Positions 18,540-27,165 of a stretch of 64,000 nt of DNA are shown piece after piece. Position 1 is the first letter of the stretch. Every line of letters starts with the position of its first letter. The position numbers were made by a program, and so were the translations under genes. Below the pieces are notes generated by a model. The model had not been told where the DNA came from. It ran no database searches and saw only the letters and a list, made by a program, of their open reading frames with translations. Origin of the DNA: an uncultured Clostridia bacterium (GTDB lineage Bacteria; Bacillota; Clostridia; TANB77; CAG-508); assembly GCA_944388035.1 (NCBI GenBank), contig CALXHF010000008.1, positions 1 to 64,000 of the forward strand, given 5' to 3'.

Positions 18540-18896
18540 TTATTTTCTAAAAGTTTCTTTCCACTCTTCCTCTCTAAACCCTGTAAGAATTTTATTTTCA
18601 GTAATTACAAGTGGTCTTTTAATAAGCATCCCATCACTTGATAATAATTTTATTTTTTCTTCATCTGTCATATTTATTAGTTTTTCTTTTAAATTAAGTT
18701 CTTTATATTTTAAACCACTTGTGTTAAAGAATTTTTTAATATCTTTTTTACTCTCTTTTATCCATTTTTTTAATTCTACTTCAGTTGGTGTATCTTCTAC
18801 AATATTTCTATCTGTAAATTCTATATTATTATCAACAAGCCATTTTTTAGCTTTCTTACAAGTAGAACATTTAGGATATTCTATAAATAAAACCAT
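18540..18896 (-). CDS. ArsC/Spx-family thioredoxin-fold protein
   Basis: A 118-aa protein with the N-terminal CSTC redox motif (YPKCSTCKKAKKW), conserved PTEVELKKWI, RPLVI and GFREEEW at the C-terminus. It belongs to the ArsC family subgroup that includes YffB/Spx-like proteins; true arsenate reductase activity is not implied. It starts two bases after the SDR stop at 18899 and is clearly co-transcribed with it. Confidence 0.8.
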   Translation of the reverse strand: MVLFIEYPKCSTCKKAKKWLVDNNIEFTDRNIVEDTPTEVELKKWIKESKKDIKKFFNTSGLKYKELNLKEKLINMTDEEKIKLLSSDGMLIKRPLVITENKILTGFREEEWKETFRK

Positions 18897-18898
18897 AT

Positions 18899-19681
18899 CT
18901 ATACCCCCACACTCATTGTCTCTGGTAATGTTGAACCACCATCTATTACAAAACCTTGACCTGTAATATAAGAAGCCTCTTCGCTTGCTAAAAATGCTGC
19001 AAGTTCTCCTAATTCTTCTATTGTACCAAGTCTCCCCATAGGAATACCATCAGCAATTCCTTTTACAACTGAGTCTGGGTTGTTACTATCAGAATCTTTT
19101 GCAATACCTTCAACCATTGGAGTCATAATATAACCTGGAAGAATAGCATTTACTCTTATTTTCTTACTTACTACTTCTGCAGCTAGTCCTTTTGTAAAAC
19201 CTAGTAATGCTGCTTTTGTTGTAGCATAGGCAACTTCTCCAGTGTCTGCAACCATTGTACCTGTTACAGAAGAAAGATTAACAATTGAAGCACCTTCCTT
19301 CATATATGGTAAAACTTCTTGAGCCATATTCCAAGCTCCTTTAATATTAATATCAAAATGGAAATCTCTAATCTCATCTGTTGTTTCTAGAAATGGTGTA
19401 AGTTTTGCAACACCTGCATTATTTACTAAAATATCTATTTTCCCATATTTTTCTACAACCTTTTCTACACACTCTTTAATTCTATTTTTATCTCTAATAT
19501 CTACTAAATAACCGTGAACTTCCTTTCCTTGTTGTTTTAAATTATTTACAGTTTCTACTAATTTTTCTGAATAATCAAATATTGCAACTTTAGCTCCATA
19601 TTTTAAGAAAACTTCTACAATTCCCAAACCATTTCCCATAGCTCCACCTGTTACTATGGCAACTTTATTTTCTAATTTCAT
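18899..19681 (-). CDS. ucpA: SDR family oxidoreductase UcpA
   Basis: A 260-aa SDR with TGGAMGNGLG cofactor motif, NNAGVAK, Ser in LSSVTG and YATTK. Several stretches are diagnostic of UcpA: TDEIRDFHFDINIKGAWN, SSVTGTMVADTGEVAYATTKAA, LGELAAFLASEEASYITG and the C-terminal DGGSTLPETMSVGV. UcpA is a FabG-like oxidoreductase linked to furfural tolerance in E. coli; its natural substrate is unsettled. Start supported by AGGAAGTG. First gene of a two-gene unit. Confidence 0.85.
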   Translation of the reverse strand: MKLENKVAIVTGGAMGNGLGIVEVFLKYGAKVAIFDYSEKLVETVNNLKQQGKEVHGYLVDIRDKNRIKECVEKVVEKYGKIDILVNNAGVAKLTPFLETTDEIRDFHFDINIKGAWNMAQEVLPYMKEGASIVNLSSVTGTMVADTGEVAYATTKAALLGFTKGLAAEVVSKKIRVNAILPGYIMTPMVEGIAKDSDSNNPDSVVKGIADGIPMGRLGTIEELGELAAFLASEEASYITGQGFVIDGGSTLPETMSVGV

Positions 19682-19746
19682 CTAAAAACACTTCCTTTCT
19701 TTTTTCTTATTTTATCATTGTAAATTATTTATAACAATATCTTTTC

Positions 19747-20835
19747 TTACTCTTCTGATATTTCTTCTGGCATATTTTCATATAAAGGTATTATAAAATT
19801 AAGACTAGAATCTACCGTATTAGAATATTCATAAATAGATTTCATATTGTTAGCTTCAGAAGTTGGTGCAAGTAAATTTTGCATATACTGATGTTTATAT
19901 AAACCTTCTATTTTTACTACATCAAACTTTTGTAAATATAATGTATTTTGTCCTTCATTTATATACCCTTCCTTCATATAACCTATTCCACCCACAATTG
20001 CTTTTTCTAAACTTTCCCATCCTTGCTCATATGCATACATCGCAGCATTATTTAATATTTCATCTCTATAATTTCCTATAGCATTTATATTAAACGGGTT
20101 ATAAACAATAGCTCCATTATACTCATACCCTTTAGACATAGTAGTTCCATCTCTTCCTTGCTCTTGTATTAACCTTGATGCTATAAAATATGGGTCTAAA
20201 TTAGAGTTTTTTCCCGCTTCTATTATAGCTTCACAAATACTGTCTCCTTCTAAAAAAGTTCCACTTGTTATTTCTCTTAGCCCCTCAATTGTTTGTGCAT
20301 TTTCAACATAATTTAATTCTTTAAATTGGAAAATATTTTCTTCATTTAGAATATTTCTTGAATCCATCTTGTATTTTATAGCTTTATCAGAAGCACACAT
20401 CCAAGTCCCATTGTCAAATCTTTTATCTTTATCAATTTCACATTTCCAATCATCTGGATAATCGGAAGAGTCTGGTACTAAATTAGAAGGATACAAATTC
20501 CCATCTATATGTCCTTCATTAGCAATCACTTCATTCCAATCTAATTTAGTATAAAATAAAGTAAAAGTCCAGTTTGGATGATTTTCTTGTAACTTATCTA
20601 TTAATTCCTTGTATCCTGGATATCTTTCCTCATTTAAATTTTCTCCATCATAAATTACATATTTCTGCTTTTTACTTTCTTCTACTACCATTGAAACTCC
20701 TATAGATATTAGTACTAAAACTACTATTGCTATTATCAAATTTCTTACTTTCTTAGGGTTTTCTTTACAATAATTTGTTATTTTTCTTATTAAATTATTT
20801 TTGTTATTTGAATTTTTATAATTATAACTTTCCAT
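19747..20835 (-). CDS. Secreted N-acetylglucosaminidase (LytD-like autolysin)
   Basis: A 362-aa exported protein with one N-terminal membrane segment (VRNLIIAIVVLVLISIGVSMV). A SPOR/SH3-like PGYKELIDKLQENHPNWTF region precedes a GH73-type glucosaminidase domain with the catalytic Glu in SRLIQEQGRDG and the conserved VYNPFNINA and GGIGYMKEGYI. Such enzymes cleave the glycan strand during wall turnover or cell separation. It is a single gene with no partner visible. Confidence 0.8.
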   Translation of the reverse strand: MESYNYKNSNNKNNLIRKITNYCKENPKKVRNLIIAIVVLVLISIGVSMVVEESKKQKYVIYDGENLNEERYPGYKELIDKLQENHPNWTFTLFYTKLDWNEVIANEGHIDGNLYPSNLVPDSSDYPDDWKCEIDKDKRFDNGTWMCASDKAIKYKMDSRNILNEENIFQFKELNYVENAQTIEGLREITSGTFLEGDSICEAIIEAGKNSNLDPYFIASRLIQEQGRDGTTMSKGYEYNGAIVYNPFNINAIGNYRDEILNNAAMYAYEQGWESLEKAIVGGIGYMKEGYINEGQNTLYLQKFDVVKIEGLYKHQYMQNLLAPTSEANNMKSIYEYSNTVDSSLNFIIPLYENMPEEISEE

Positions 20836-20900
20836 ATTTTTATTATAACATAGTTTAATTTTTTTAAAACTATTTTTACAAAAAATTCACAAAATAAAAA

Positions 20901-20925
20901 GCCCATATATTTATATATATGAGCC
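20901..20925 (-). terminator. Terminator of hsp20
   Basis: GGCTCATATAT / ATATATGGGC with TTTTTATTTT on the minus strand. Confidence 0.8.
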
Positions 20926-20932
20926 ACTTTTA

Positions 20933-21349
20933 TTATTCAATTGGAATATATTTCTTTTCTTCTATTTCTTTCTTGTCTTCTTTTTTAGGAATTTCAAGTC
21001 TTAGAGTTCCATTTGTAAATTTAGCTTTAATATCTTCTTCTTTTACCTTATCTCCAACATAGAAACTTCTTGAACATTCACCAGTATATCTTTCTTTACG
21101 TACATATTTCCCTTTCTCGCTATCATCTTCTGATTTATCAACTTTTGCGTGTACTGTTAGATATCCATCTTGAATTTCTACTTTAATTCCATCTTTTTCA
21201 TATCCTGGTAAGTCTATATCAATTATGTATTTGTCTTTTTTCTCCTTTATATCTGTTTTCATTAATTTATTTTCACTTTCTGTAAAAAATGGATCTCTAA
21301 ACATTTCATCCCACAAATCAAAATCGCGTCTTCTTGGTATCATCATCAT
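20933..21349 (-). CDS. Hsp20/alpha-crystallin small heat-shock protein
   Basis: A 138-aa chaperone. The alpha-crystallin domain is recognisable from DIDLPGYEKDGIKVEIQDGYLTVHA to the FTNGTLRLEIPK motif, and the C-terminal IPIE provides the oligomerisation I-x-I/V-type tail. GGGAG 9 bases upstream supports the ATG at 21349 (MMMIPRRRDF) rather than the upstream ATG at 21409. The promoter carries a CIRCE-type operator, so heat induction through HrcA is likely. Confidence 0.9.
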   Translation of the reverse strand: MMMIPRRRDFDLWDEMFRDPFFTESENKLMKTDIKEKKDKYIIDIDLPGYEKDGIKVEIQDGYLTVHAKVDKSEDDSEKGKYVRKERYTGECSRSFYVGDKVKEEDIKAKFTNGTLRLEIPKKEDKKEIEEKKYIPIE

Positions 21350-21452
21350 AATAATCAACTCCCTTTCCTTTTTAATTTTATGTGTTGACACCATTTTGCT
21401 GGCAAGCACATATTTGATTTTATTAAAAGTACTTTTAACTTCTTACAATTAC

Positions 21453-21494
21453 ATTATATAACCATTTTTAGCAAAGTCAATACCAGAGTGCTAA
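21453..21494 (-). promoter_or_regulatory. hsp20 promoter with CIRCE-type operator
   Basis: Minus strand TTGACT (21475-21480), 16-base spacer, TATAAT (21453-21458). Overlapping the -35 box is TTAGCACTC-N9-CTTTGCTAA (21468-21494). The left half matches the CIRCE consensus perfectly and the right half keeps TGCTAA, with exactly nine bases between. This is the HrcA-binding element of Firmicutes, placed to block the promoter. Confidence 0.75.
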
Positions 21495-21559
21495 AATTCA
21501 CAAAACTTTCACATTTCACTCTTCAACGATGTATTTATTAGCCTTTACAAACTTTTTAT

Positions 21560-21588
21560 TTGACAACACTCAATCTCTAAAGTATAAT
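21560..21588 (+). promoter_or_regulatory. Consensus promoter of the MurE-like gene
   Basis: TTGACA (21560-21565), 17-base spacer, TATAAT (21583-21588); ATG 28 bases further on. Confidence 0.85.
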
Positions 21589-21615
21589 ACTATTAGAAAA
21601 TTTTGGAGGCAAATT

Positions 21616-23100
21616 ATGAAATTAAAAGAAGTTTTAAAAAGTATCGACATTTTAGAAACAAAAGGAAATTTAGAATTAGATATTACAAATATATCATCAG
21701 ACTCTAGATTAATAAAGGAAAATGGCTTGTTTTTTGCAATTACAGGTTATGTATTAAAAGGAACTGATTTTATAGAAAGTGCAATAAACAATGGAGCAAC
21801 TGCTGTTGTTGTAGAAAAAGATGTAGACTTAAATTCTCTAGATTATGATAATATTACATTTATTAAATTAGATAATATTAGAAAAAACTTAGCAATTAGT
21901 AGTTGTAATTTATATGATAACCCATCTAAAAAACTAAAATTGATAGGAGTTACAGGAACTAAAGGAAAAACAACTTCTACTTATATGATAAAAGGCATTT
22001 TAGAAGAACACGGCTATAAAGTTGGTTTGATTGGAAGTATAGAAACATTAATTGGTAATAAGCAAATAAAAATAAATGATAGAACAACTGGTGAAAGCTA
22101 TGAAATACAACAAATGCTTGATTTAATGGTTAGAAATAATGTAGAAATAGTTGTTTTAGAAGTATCTTCACAAGCTATGAAATTAGATAGAGTAGTCGGT
22201 TGTGATTTTGATATAACATTATTTACTAATTTAAGTGAAGACCATATAAGTCCAAAAGAACATCCAACAATGGAAGACTATTTCCAAGCTAAACTTTCAT
22301 TGTTAAAGATGTCTCCTACTTGTGTTGTTAATTTAGACAATGAATATACATCAAGAATACCAAATTTATTAAACGATAAAAAAATAATAACATTTGGTGT
22401 AGAAAATAAAGCAGACATTATGGCAAAAGATTTTATATATTCTAATTCTTCTGTTGCTTTTACATTAGTAACATCAGATTATGAAAAAGAAATTGAAGTT
22501 TCTATACCTGGGAAATATATGGGATATAATGCTTTAGGAGCAATTGCTGTTAGTAGATATTTTGATGTCTCTTATGAAAATATAAAAAAAGCATTAAGCC
22601 ATATTTCTGTATTTGGTAGAAGCGAAATGGTTCCTAATAAATTAGGATATAAAATTATGATAGATTATGCACATACTCCTGCAAGTTTAGAGTCTATTCT
22701 AAAAACTGTAAAACCTTATACAAAAGGTAGAGTTATTTGTACTTGGGGCGTTGGTGGAGATAGAGACAAAAAGAAACGTCCTATTATGGGAGAAATTTCC
22801 GGAAGATTAGCTGATTTTACTATACTTACTTGTGACCAAGCAAGAACTGAAGATCCTATGCAAATAGCAAAAGAAATAGAAGTTGGCTTAAAAAAGACTG
22901 GTGGAAAATATAAAATCATAATTAATAGAACAGAAGCAATTAGATATGCAATTCATATGATGAATAAAGATGATATATTAGTTTTACCTGGACTTGGAAA
23001 TGACTTATATATTGAATATATGGGAGTTAAACATCCTTATAATGAACGTATAGTAATTAAAGATATTATAGATGAAATGTTAAAAGAAAAAAAGAATTAA
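21616..23100 (+). CDS. murE: MurE-like UDP-MurNAc-tripeptide synthetase
   Basis: A 494-aa Mur ligase. It has the N-terminal substrate domain (SSDSRLIKENGLFFAI), the ATPase P-loop GVTGTKGKTTSTYMI, and the C-terminal domain with IDYAHTPASLE and GVGGDRDKKKRPIMG. Mur ligases add the third stem-peptide residue in wall synthesis. The usual amino-acid-selectivity motif DNPR is replaced by DQAR (TCDQARTEDP), and GKGHE is replaced by GLGND. The third residue therefore cannot be assumed to be meso-DAP, although dapF lies next door. It may be a second, divergent MurE. GGAGG precedes ATG 21616; the upstream ATG at 21529 is in front of the promoter. Confidence 0.8.
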   Translation: MKLKEVLKSIDILETKGNLELDITNISSDSRLIKENGLFFAITGYVLKGTDFIESAINNGATAVVVEKDVDLNSLDYDNITFIKLDNIRKNLAISSCNLYDNPSKKLKLIGVTGTKGKTTSTYMIKGILEEHGYKVGLIGSIETLIGNKQIKINDRTTGESYEIQQMLDLMVRNNVEIVVLEVSSQAMKLDRVVGCDFDITLFTNLSEDHISPKEHPTMEDYFQAKLSLLKMSPTCVVNLDNEYTSRIPNLLNDKKIITFGVENKADIMAKDFIYSNSSVAFTLVTSDYEKEIEVSIPGKYMGYNALGAIAVSRYFDVSYENIKKALSHISVFGRSEMVPNKLGYKIMIDYAHTPASLESILKTVKPYTKGRVICTWGVGGDRDKKKRPIMGEISGRLADFTILTCDQARTEDPMQIAKEIEVGLKKTGGKYKIIINRTEAIRYAIHMMNKDDILVLPGLGNDLYIEYMGVKHPYNERIVIKDIIDEMLKEKKN

Positions 23101-23124
23101 ATGTGTAGTAGCATTTAATTCTTT
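23091..23124. terminator. Bidirectional terminator between murE and dapF
   Basis: AAAGAATTAAATG / CATTTAATTCTTT, 13-bp perfect stem, T-run on both strands. Confidence 0.85.
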
Positions 23125-23943
23125 TTATATTTCTATTATCCCATCAAACACCTTAGTTGCAATTCCTTGCATATAAACATTATTTGTATTTTCATCTATA
23201 TTAATATATAACTCTCCACCCTTTAATAAAACTTTTACAGATTTATCACACTGTTTTTGGTAATTACCAGCAATAACAGAAGCAGATGCCCCTGTACCGC
23301 AAGCATAAGTTTCACCAGATCCTCTTTCCCACACTCTTACCTTTATTAAATTTCTATCTAAAATTTGTACAAATTCCACATTTGTCTTGTTTGGAAACAT
23401 TTTATTGTTTTCTATTAAAGGTCCATATTTTTCTATATTTATTTTACTTACATCTCTAACAAAAATAATTGCGTGTGGGTTTCCAATATTTACTTTATTT
23501 ATATAAAAAATTTGATTTAAAATATTTAATCTATCTACTCCTTGGAATTTTCCAACTCCCATATTTACTTTATATTCTTCTATAATACCTTTACTATTTT
23601 CTATAAAGTCTACTTCTTTTATGCCACATAAAGTTTCAATAGTGATTTTATTTTTTAATGTCATTTTATTATCAGATATGTATTTAGCAAAACATCTAAT
23701 TCCATTACCACACATTTCCGCTTCTGTTCCATCTTTGTTGAATATTCTCATCTTAAAATCTGCAATTAAACTATTTTCTATAAAAATAACTCCGTCAGAA
23801 CCTATACCAAAATGTTTTTTGCTCAAATATCTTACAACTTTAGGTATGTTTTCTTCTTGTAATAATTGATATTTATTTTTAGTTCTATCTATAAAAATAT
23901 AATCATTTCCAAGTCCGTGCATTTTAGTAAATAAAATTTTCAT
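23125..23943 (-). CDS. dapF: Diaminopimelate epimerase
   Basis: A 272-aa cofactor-independent epimerase converting LL-DAP to meso-DAP for lysine and cell-wall synthesis. Both catalytic cysteines are visible in their motifs: EMCGNGIRCFAKY and ERGSGETYACGTGASAS. The N-terminal FTKMHGLGNDYIFID and the internal NPHAIIFV match the family. AGGAGGCTATT precedes the ATG. Convergent with the MurE-like gene. Confidence 0.93.
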   Translation of the reverse strand: MKILFTKMHGLGNDYIFIDRTKNKYQLLQEENIPKVVRYLSKKHFGIGSDGVIFIENSLIADFKMRIFNKDGTEAEMCGNGIRCFAKYISDNKMTLKNKITIETLCGIKEVDFIENSKGIIEEYKVNMGVGKFQGVDRLNILNQIFYINKVNIGNPHAIIFVRDVSKINIEKYGPLIENNKMFPNKTNVEFVQILDRNLIKVRVWERGSGETYACGTGASASVIAGNYQKQCDKSVKVLLKGGELYINIDENTNNVYMQGIATKVFDGIIEI

Positions 23944-24063
23944 AATAGCCTCCTTTTTCTTATATTATTCAAGAATAAAAAAAAGGTGATAAAAACTATT
24001 ATTAATATTTTCTTAAAAACCTTTTATTAACAATATTTTTAGTATATAATACCTTAAAAGAAG

Positions 24064-24756
24064 GTGATGCTTTTGAAAATATTTAGGAAGATAATTATAA
24101 TTTTACTTGTTTTAATATTACTTGCCGGAATAATTGGTTTTATTATTGGATACAGTGTATATTCAGATGCTTTAAAAGAAAAACCTCTTATTTCACGTAT
24201 GGATGAGATTGAAAATGATGAACATTTTGTTCCTTTTAGTGAACTTCCAAAAAATTATATAAATGCTGTTGTTGCAGTAGAAGACCATAGATTTTATGAC
24301 CACGGTCCTATTGATTTTATTGCAATTGGAAGAGCTATATGGGTAAATATTACAAATTTTGAATTACGAGAAGGTGGAAGTACAATAACTCAGCAATTAG
24401 CTAAAAATGTTGTTTTGTCTCAAGAAGAAACAGCTACTAGAAAATTAGGAGAAATTGTTGCTGCATTTGATATAGAAAAAAATTATTCTAAAGATGATAT
24501 TTTAGCTTTATATGTTAACACTTGTTATTTTGGTGAAGGTTATTATGGTATTTATGATGCAAGTATGGGATATTATAATAAAGAACCAAAAGATTTAACA
24601 TTAGATGAAGCAACAATGTTAGCCGGTGTTCCAAATGCTCCTTCTGTTTACGCACCTACAGTAAACCCAGATTTAGCAAAGAAAAGACAAGAACACGTTT
24701 TAAATAAAATGGTTGAATATGGTTATATATCAAAAGAAGAGGCAAATTCTATTTAA
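24064..24756 (+). CDS. Monofunctional GT51 peptidoglycan transglycosylase
   Basis: A 230-aa membrane-anchored glycosyltransferase that polymerises lipid II. One N-terminal membrane segment is followed by the GT51 motifs: AVEDHRFYDHGPID (catalytic Glu), GGSTITQQLAKN, RKLGEIVAAFDIEKNYSKDDILALYVNTCYFGEGYYGI and LDEATMLAGVPNAPS. No transpeptidase domain follows, and the frame ends in a terminator, so it is MtgA-like and not a truncated PBP1. AGAAGGTG overlaps the GTG/ATG at 24064-24069; the TTG at 24073 is also possible. Confidence 0.88.
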   Translation: MMLLKIFRKIIIILLVLILLAGIIGFIIGYSVYSDALKEKPLISRMDEIENDEHFVPFSELPKNYINAVVAVEDHRFYDHGPIDFIAIGRAIWVNITNFELREGGSTITQQLAKNVVLSQEETATRKLGEIVAAFDIEKNYSKDDILALYVNTCYFGEGYYGIYDASMGYYNKEPKDLTLDEATMLAGVPNAPSVYAPTVNPDLAKKRQEHVLNKMVEYGYISKEEANSI

Positions 24757-24768
24757 GCCTCTTCTTTT
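24732..24768 (+). terminator. Terminator overlapping the GT51 stop codon
   Basis: AAAAGAAGAGGC / GCCTCTTCTTTT, 12-bp perfect stem. Confidence 0.8.
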
Positions 24769-24780
24769 CATATTTTTCAT

Positions 24781-25050
24781 TTACAATAATTCAGTCATAT
24801 ATATAGGAAGATACAATATTCCATTTTCCTCTTTTAAATCTTTTGTATGTATTACAATTGCTTCTCCTAAATATTCTTTATATTTATTTTGTAACTTTGT
24901 AAGTGAAGAAAAAGTATATCTTTTCCCTGATTTAACTTCTATTGGTATTATATTGTGCTTAGCTGTTACTTTATCTTTAGAAATTAGGAAATCTATTTCC
25001 ATTGTTTCTGATGAATTATTTCTATCATTTCTTGAAAAGTAGTAGAATTC
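24781..25050 (-). pseudogene. C-terminal remnant of a DUF4143-type ATPase
   Basis: About 90 codons ending in GILYLPIYMTELL. The segment EIDFLISKDK...IIPIEVKSGKRYTFSSLTKLQNKY is the PD-(D/E)XK-like C-terminus of the AAA ATPases annotated ATP-binding protein/DUF4143. The reading frame extends upstream of the first ATG (25002) as IEFYYFSRNDRNNSSET and is then closed by a stop near 25052. The ATPase part is absent, so this is a decayed fragment. Confidence 0.7.
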
Positions 25051-25070
25051 TATTACTTATATTTTTCCTT

Positions 25071-25265
25071 TTATTCATCTGTATCCTCCATTATTTTTAA
25101 ATTCTTAATTGCAAATTTTAAACTATCATTTATGAATTCGTTTATTGAAATTAAATTATTATCGTTTACAATTTTTCTAATTTCTTCTAACACATCTGTT
25201 TCTATTCTTGCAGTAAATTGTGTATAATCTTTTTTCTTTCTACTTTTTACTATAAAATCAGCCAT
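25071..25265 (-). CDS. Ribbon-helix-helix protein
   Basis: A 64-aa basic protein with a beta strand (QFTARIETDVLEEIRKIV) followed by helices (SINEFINDSLKFAIKN), the pattern of CopG/Arc-type DNA-binding proteins. These often are antitoxins, but no toxin gene is adjacent; the ATPase remnant downstream is the only neighbour. GAGGTGG precedes the ATG. Confidence 0.65.
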   Translation of the reverse strand: MADFIVKSRKKKDYTQFTARIETDVLEEIRKIVNDNNLISINEFINDSLKFAIKNLKIMEDTDE

Positions 25266-25348
25266 TTAAACCACCTCAAGTAAATTTTAATATAACATTT
25301 TAAAAGTGAATATACTCATAAATGAAATTATTAAACTCTCTTTGAAAC

Positions 25349-25379
25349 AAAGAAGATACTTTCTTTATGTATCTTCTTT
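25349..25379 (-). terminator. Terminator at the end of the GNAT operon
   Basis: AAAGAAGATAC / GTATCTTCTTT hairpin overlapping the last codons; TTTGTTTC follows on the minus strand. Confidence 0.65.
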
Positions 25380-25802
25380 TCTCCACTCCATTACATATTC
25401 TTTTTCATTTGTTTTATCGTCTATTTGTATTTTTTGGTTCATAAAACCAAGTTTTGTGTAAAATAAAATTGCATTTATATTTTTTTCGTAAACATTTAAA
25501 GTTAATTTATCATATTTATTTTTTACAAAATTAATTAGTTTTCTTCCTATTCCGCTTCTTCTATATTCATTTTTAATAAAAAGAGCTCCTATATATTCAT
25601 TATTTAGAATACTTATAAAACCTTTAATATCATTATTTTCAGTATATACATAGGTTTCTGATTTTTTTAAATATTCATCTTTTACTTTGTTGTAATTAAG
25701 TAGCCAATAATCTTTATCAATAAAACTATGTGCTTCAAAATTACCTTTAGTCCATATTGCCATAACTTTTGTTGTATCTTCTTCTTTAAATTTTCGTATC
25801 AT
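25365..25802 (-). CDS. GNAT family N-acetyltransferase
   Basis: A 145-aa GNAT enzyme. The acetyl-CoA loop is visible as IKNEYRRSGIGRKLINFVK, with LNVYEKNINAILFYTKLGF as the C-terminal signature. Substrate unknown. Last gene of the operon starting at 28653; the gap to the pentapeptide gene is 17 bases. Confidence 0.8.
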   Translation of the reverse strand: MIRKFKEEDTTKVMAIWTKGNFEAHSFIDKDYWLLNYNKVKDEYLKKSETYVYTENNDIKGFISILNNEYIGALFIKNEYRRSGIGRKLINFVKNKYDKLTLNVYEKNINAILFYTKLGFMNQKIQIDDKTNEKEYVMEWRKEDT

Positions 25803-25819
25803 AGTTAATCTCCTTAAAA

Positions 25820-26425
25820 TTAATCTTTTATAATTATCCCAAGTAATTTAGATAATTCTATTGCTTGTATATTATCTACTATCATACCTTTTACATCATC
25901 TAATCCTACAATTATACCATCTATATTACAAGTTCTAAAATCAATTTTATTTAACCTTGTTTTAAACAATTGGCAATTTTGTAAATCATCTTCTTTAAAA
26001 CTTACTGTTTTAAATTTTGCTTCACTAATACTACTATTTTGTAAATTTGTTTTTTCAATAAAAGTATTTTTAAAATTAGTAAGATTAAGATTTATATATT
26101 TTAAATTACTTTCTTTAATAGTTACATCAAATAAACTACTTTTTGTAAAATTACAACCAACTAATTTACAATTTATAAACTTTACTCTCACAAATGATGT
26201 TTCTACAAAACTGCTATTTGAAAAATCACAATTTACAAATTCTATATTACTAAAACTAGAATTATCAAAATTAGAATCTAATATTTTACAATTTTTAAAT
26301 TCACATCTTGTAATATCTAAATTTTCTAAATTTATTTCTCTTTCATTTATATTAGAAAATTTATAATCTTTTACCTCTTCTTGGTTTTTTAAAAATTCAT
26401 AAAACTTATCTTTATATTCTTCCAT
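25820..26425 (-). CDS. Pentapeptide-repeat protein
   Basis: A 201-aa protein in which most of residues 25-165 follow the A(D/N)LxX pentapeptide pattern (for example SNFDNSSFSNIEFVNCDFSNSSF). It should fold as a right-handed quadrilateral beta-helix. Some such proteins mimic DNA and protect gyrase (Qnr-like), but no specific function can be assigned. It is the fourth gene of a minus-strand operon, 13 bases after the HTH gene. Confidence 0.85.
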   Translation of the reverse strand: MEEYKDKFYEFLKNQEEVKDYKFSNINEREINLENLDITRCEFKNCKILDSNFDNSSFSNIEFVNCDFSNSSFVETSFVRVKFINCKLVGCNFTKSSLFDVTIKESNLKYINLNLTNFKNTFIEKTNLQNSSISEAKFKTVSFKEDDLQNCQLFKTRLNKIDFRTCNIDGIIVGLDDVKGMIVDNIQAIELSKLLGIIIKD

Positions 26426-26438
26426 TTCTCAATTACCA

Positions 26439-26645
26439 TTAACTCTTTCTATATTCTAATATATCTCCTGGTGTACAATCTAATTCTTTACATATTGCAT
26501 CTAATGTTGAAAATCTAATTGCTTTTCCTTTATTAGTTTTTAAAATAGATAAATTTGCAGGAGTTATACCAATTTTTTCTGAAAGTTCTTGTGAACTTAT
26601 TTTTCTTTTTGCCATCATGACATCTAAATTAACTATAATTGACAT
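26439..26645 (-). CDS. YozG-like HTH regulator
   Basis: A 68-aa Cro/CI-type protein: MAKRKISSQELSEKIGITPANLSILKTNKGKAIRFSTLDAICKELDCTPGDILEY. Members of this group regularly accompany DUF2975 membrane proteins, as here (15 bases downstream of one). It probably regulates the operon; its ligand and site are unknown. GGAGGAG precedes the ATG. Confidence 0.82.
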   Translation of the reverse strand: MSIIVNLDVMMAKRKISSQELSEKIGITPANLSILKTNKGKAIRFSTLDAICKELDCTPGDILEYRKS

Positions 26646-26660
26646 ATAAACTCCTCCTTT

Positions 26661-27149
26661 TTATATTGTTAAATCATTTTCTTCTTTATATTTAATAGCT
26701 CTTTTATATATTTCAGAAAGCACTATTAAACCAACTCCAAATATTAAAAATACTAATGTTATTATATATGTAAGTAGCATATATATAATCATCCAATTTT
26801 CATTTTCTTTATTTAAAAATAATATTACACTATTTATTAAATACATAAGCCCCATTACAATTGAGGAAATATAACTTACTTTTAATCTTTTTAAATTATT
26901 TTTATCAAAAACATTATTATTTTCTAATGACTTAAATATACCTATAAATTGGCTTATAAGTATACTTGCAGGCCAACTTGATAAATATAATATTATTAAT
27001 GTTTTTAATGTATTTGTTGATTTAAAAAATGTAAAATCTTTTATAAGTATTACTCCTCCTAGTATCACAACTATTAAACATACTGTAAATAATACCCATA
27101 AAAATATTTTAATTATTGTAGATAAACTTTTCTTTCCTAAAACTTTCAT
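26661..27149 (-). CDS. DUF2975 membrane protein
   Basis: A 162-aa protein with four transmembrane helices, matching DUF2975 (FKSLENNNVFDKNNLKRLKVSY between helices two and three is the characteristic loop). Function unknown. It is followed by its usual partner, a YozG-like regulator, and preceded by the DUF4173 gene (16-base gap). Confidence 0.78.
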   Translation of the reverse strand: MKVLGKKSLSTIIKIFLWVLFTVCLIVVILGGVILIKDFTFFKSTNTLKTLIILYLSSWPASILISQFIGIFKSLENNNVFDKNNLKRLKVSYISSIVMGLMYLINSVILFLNKENENWMIIYMLLTYIITLVFLIFGVGLIVLSEIYKRAIKYKEENDLTI

Positions 27150-27165
27150 TTTTTACTACCTTCCC

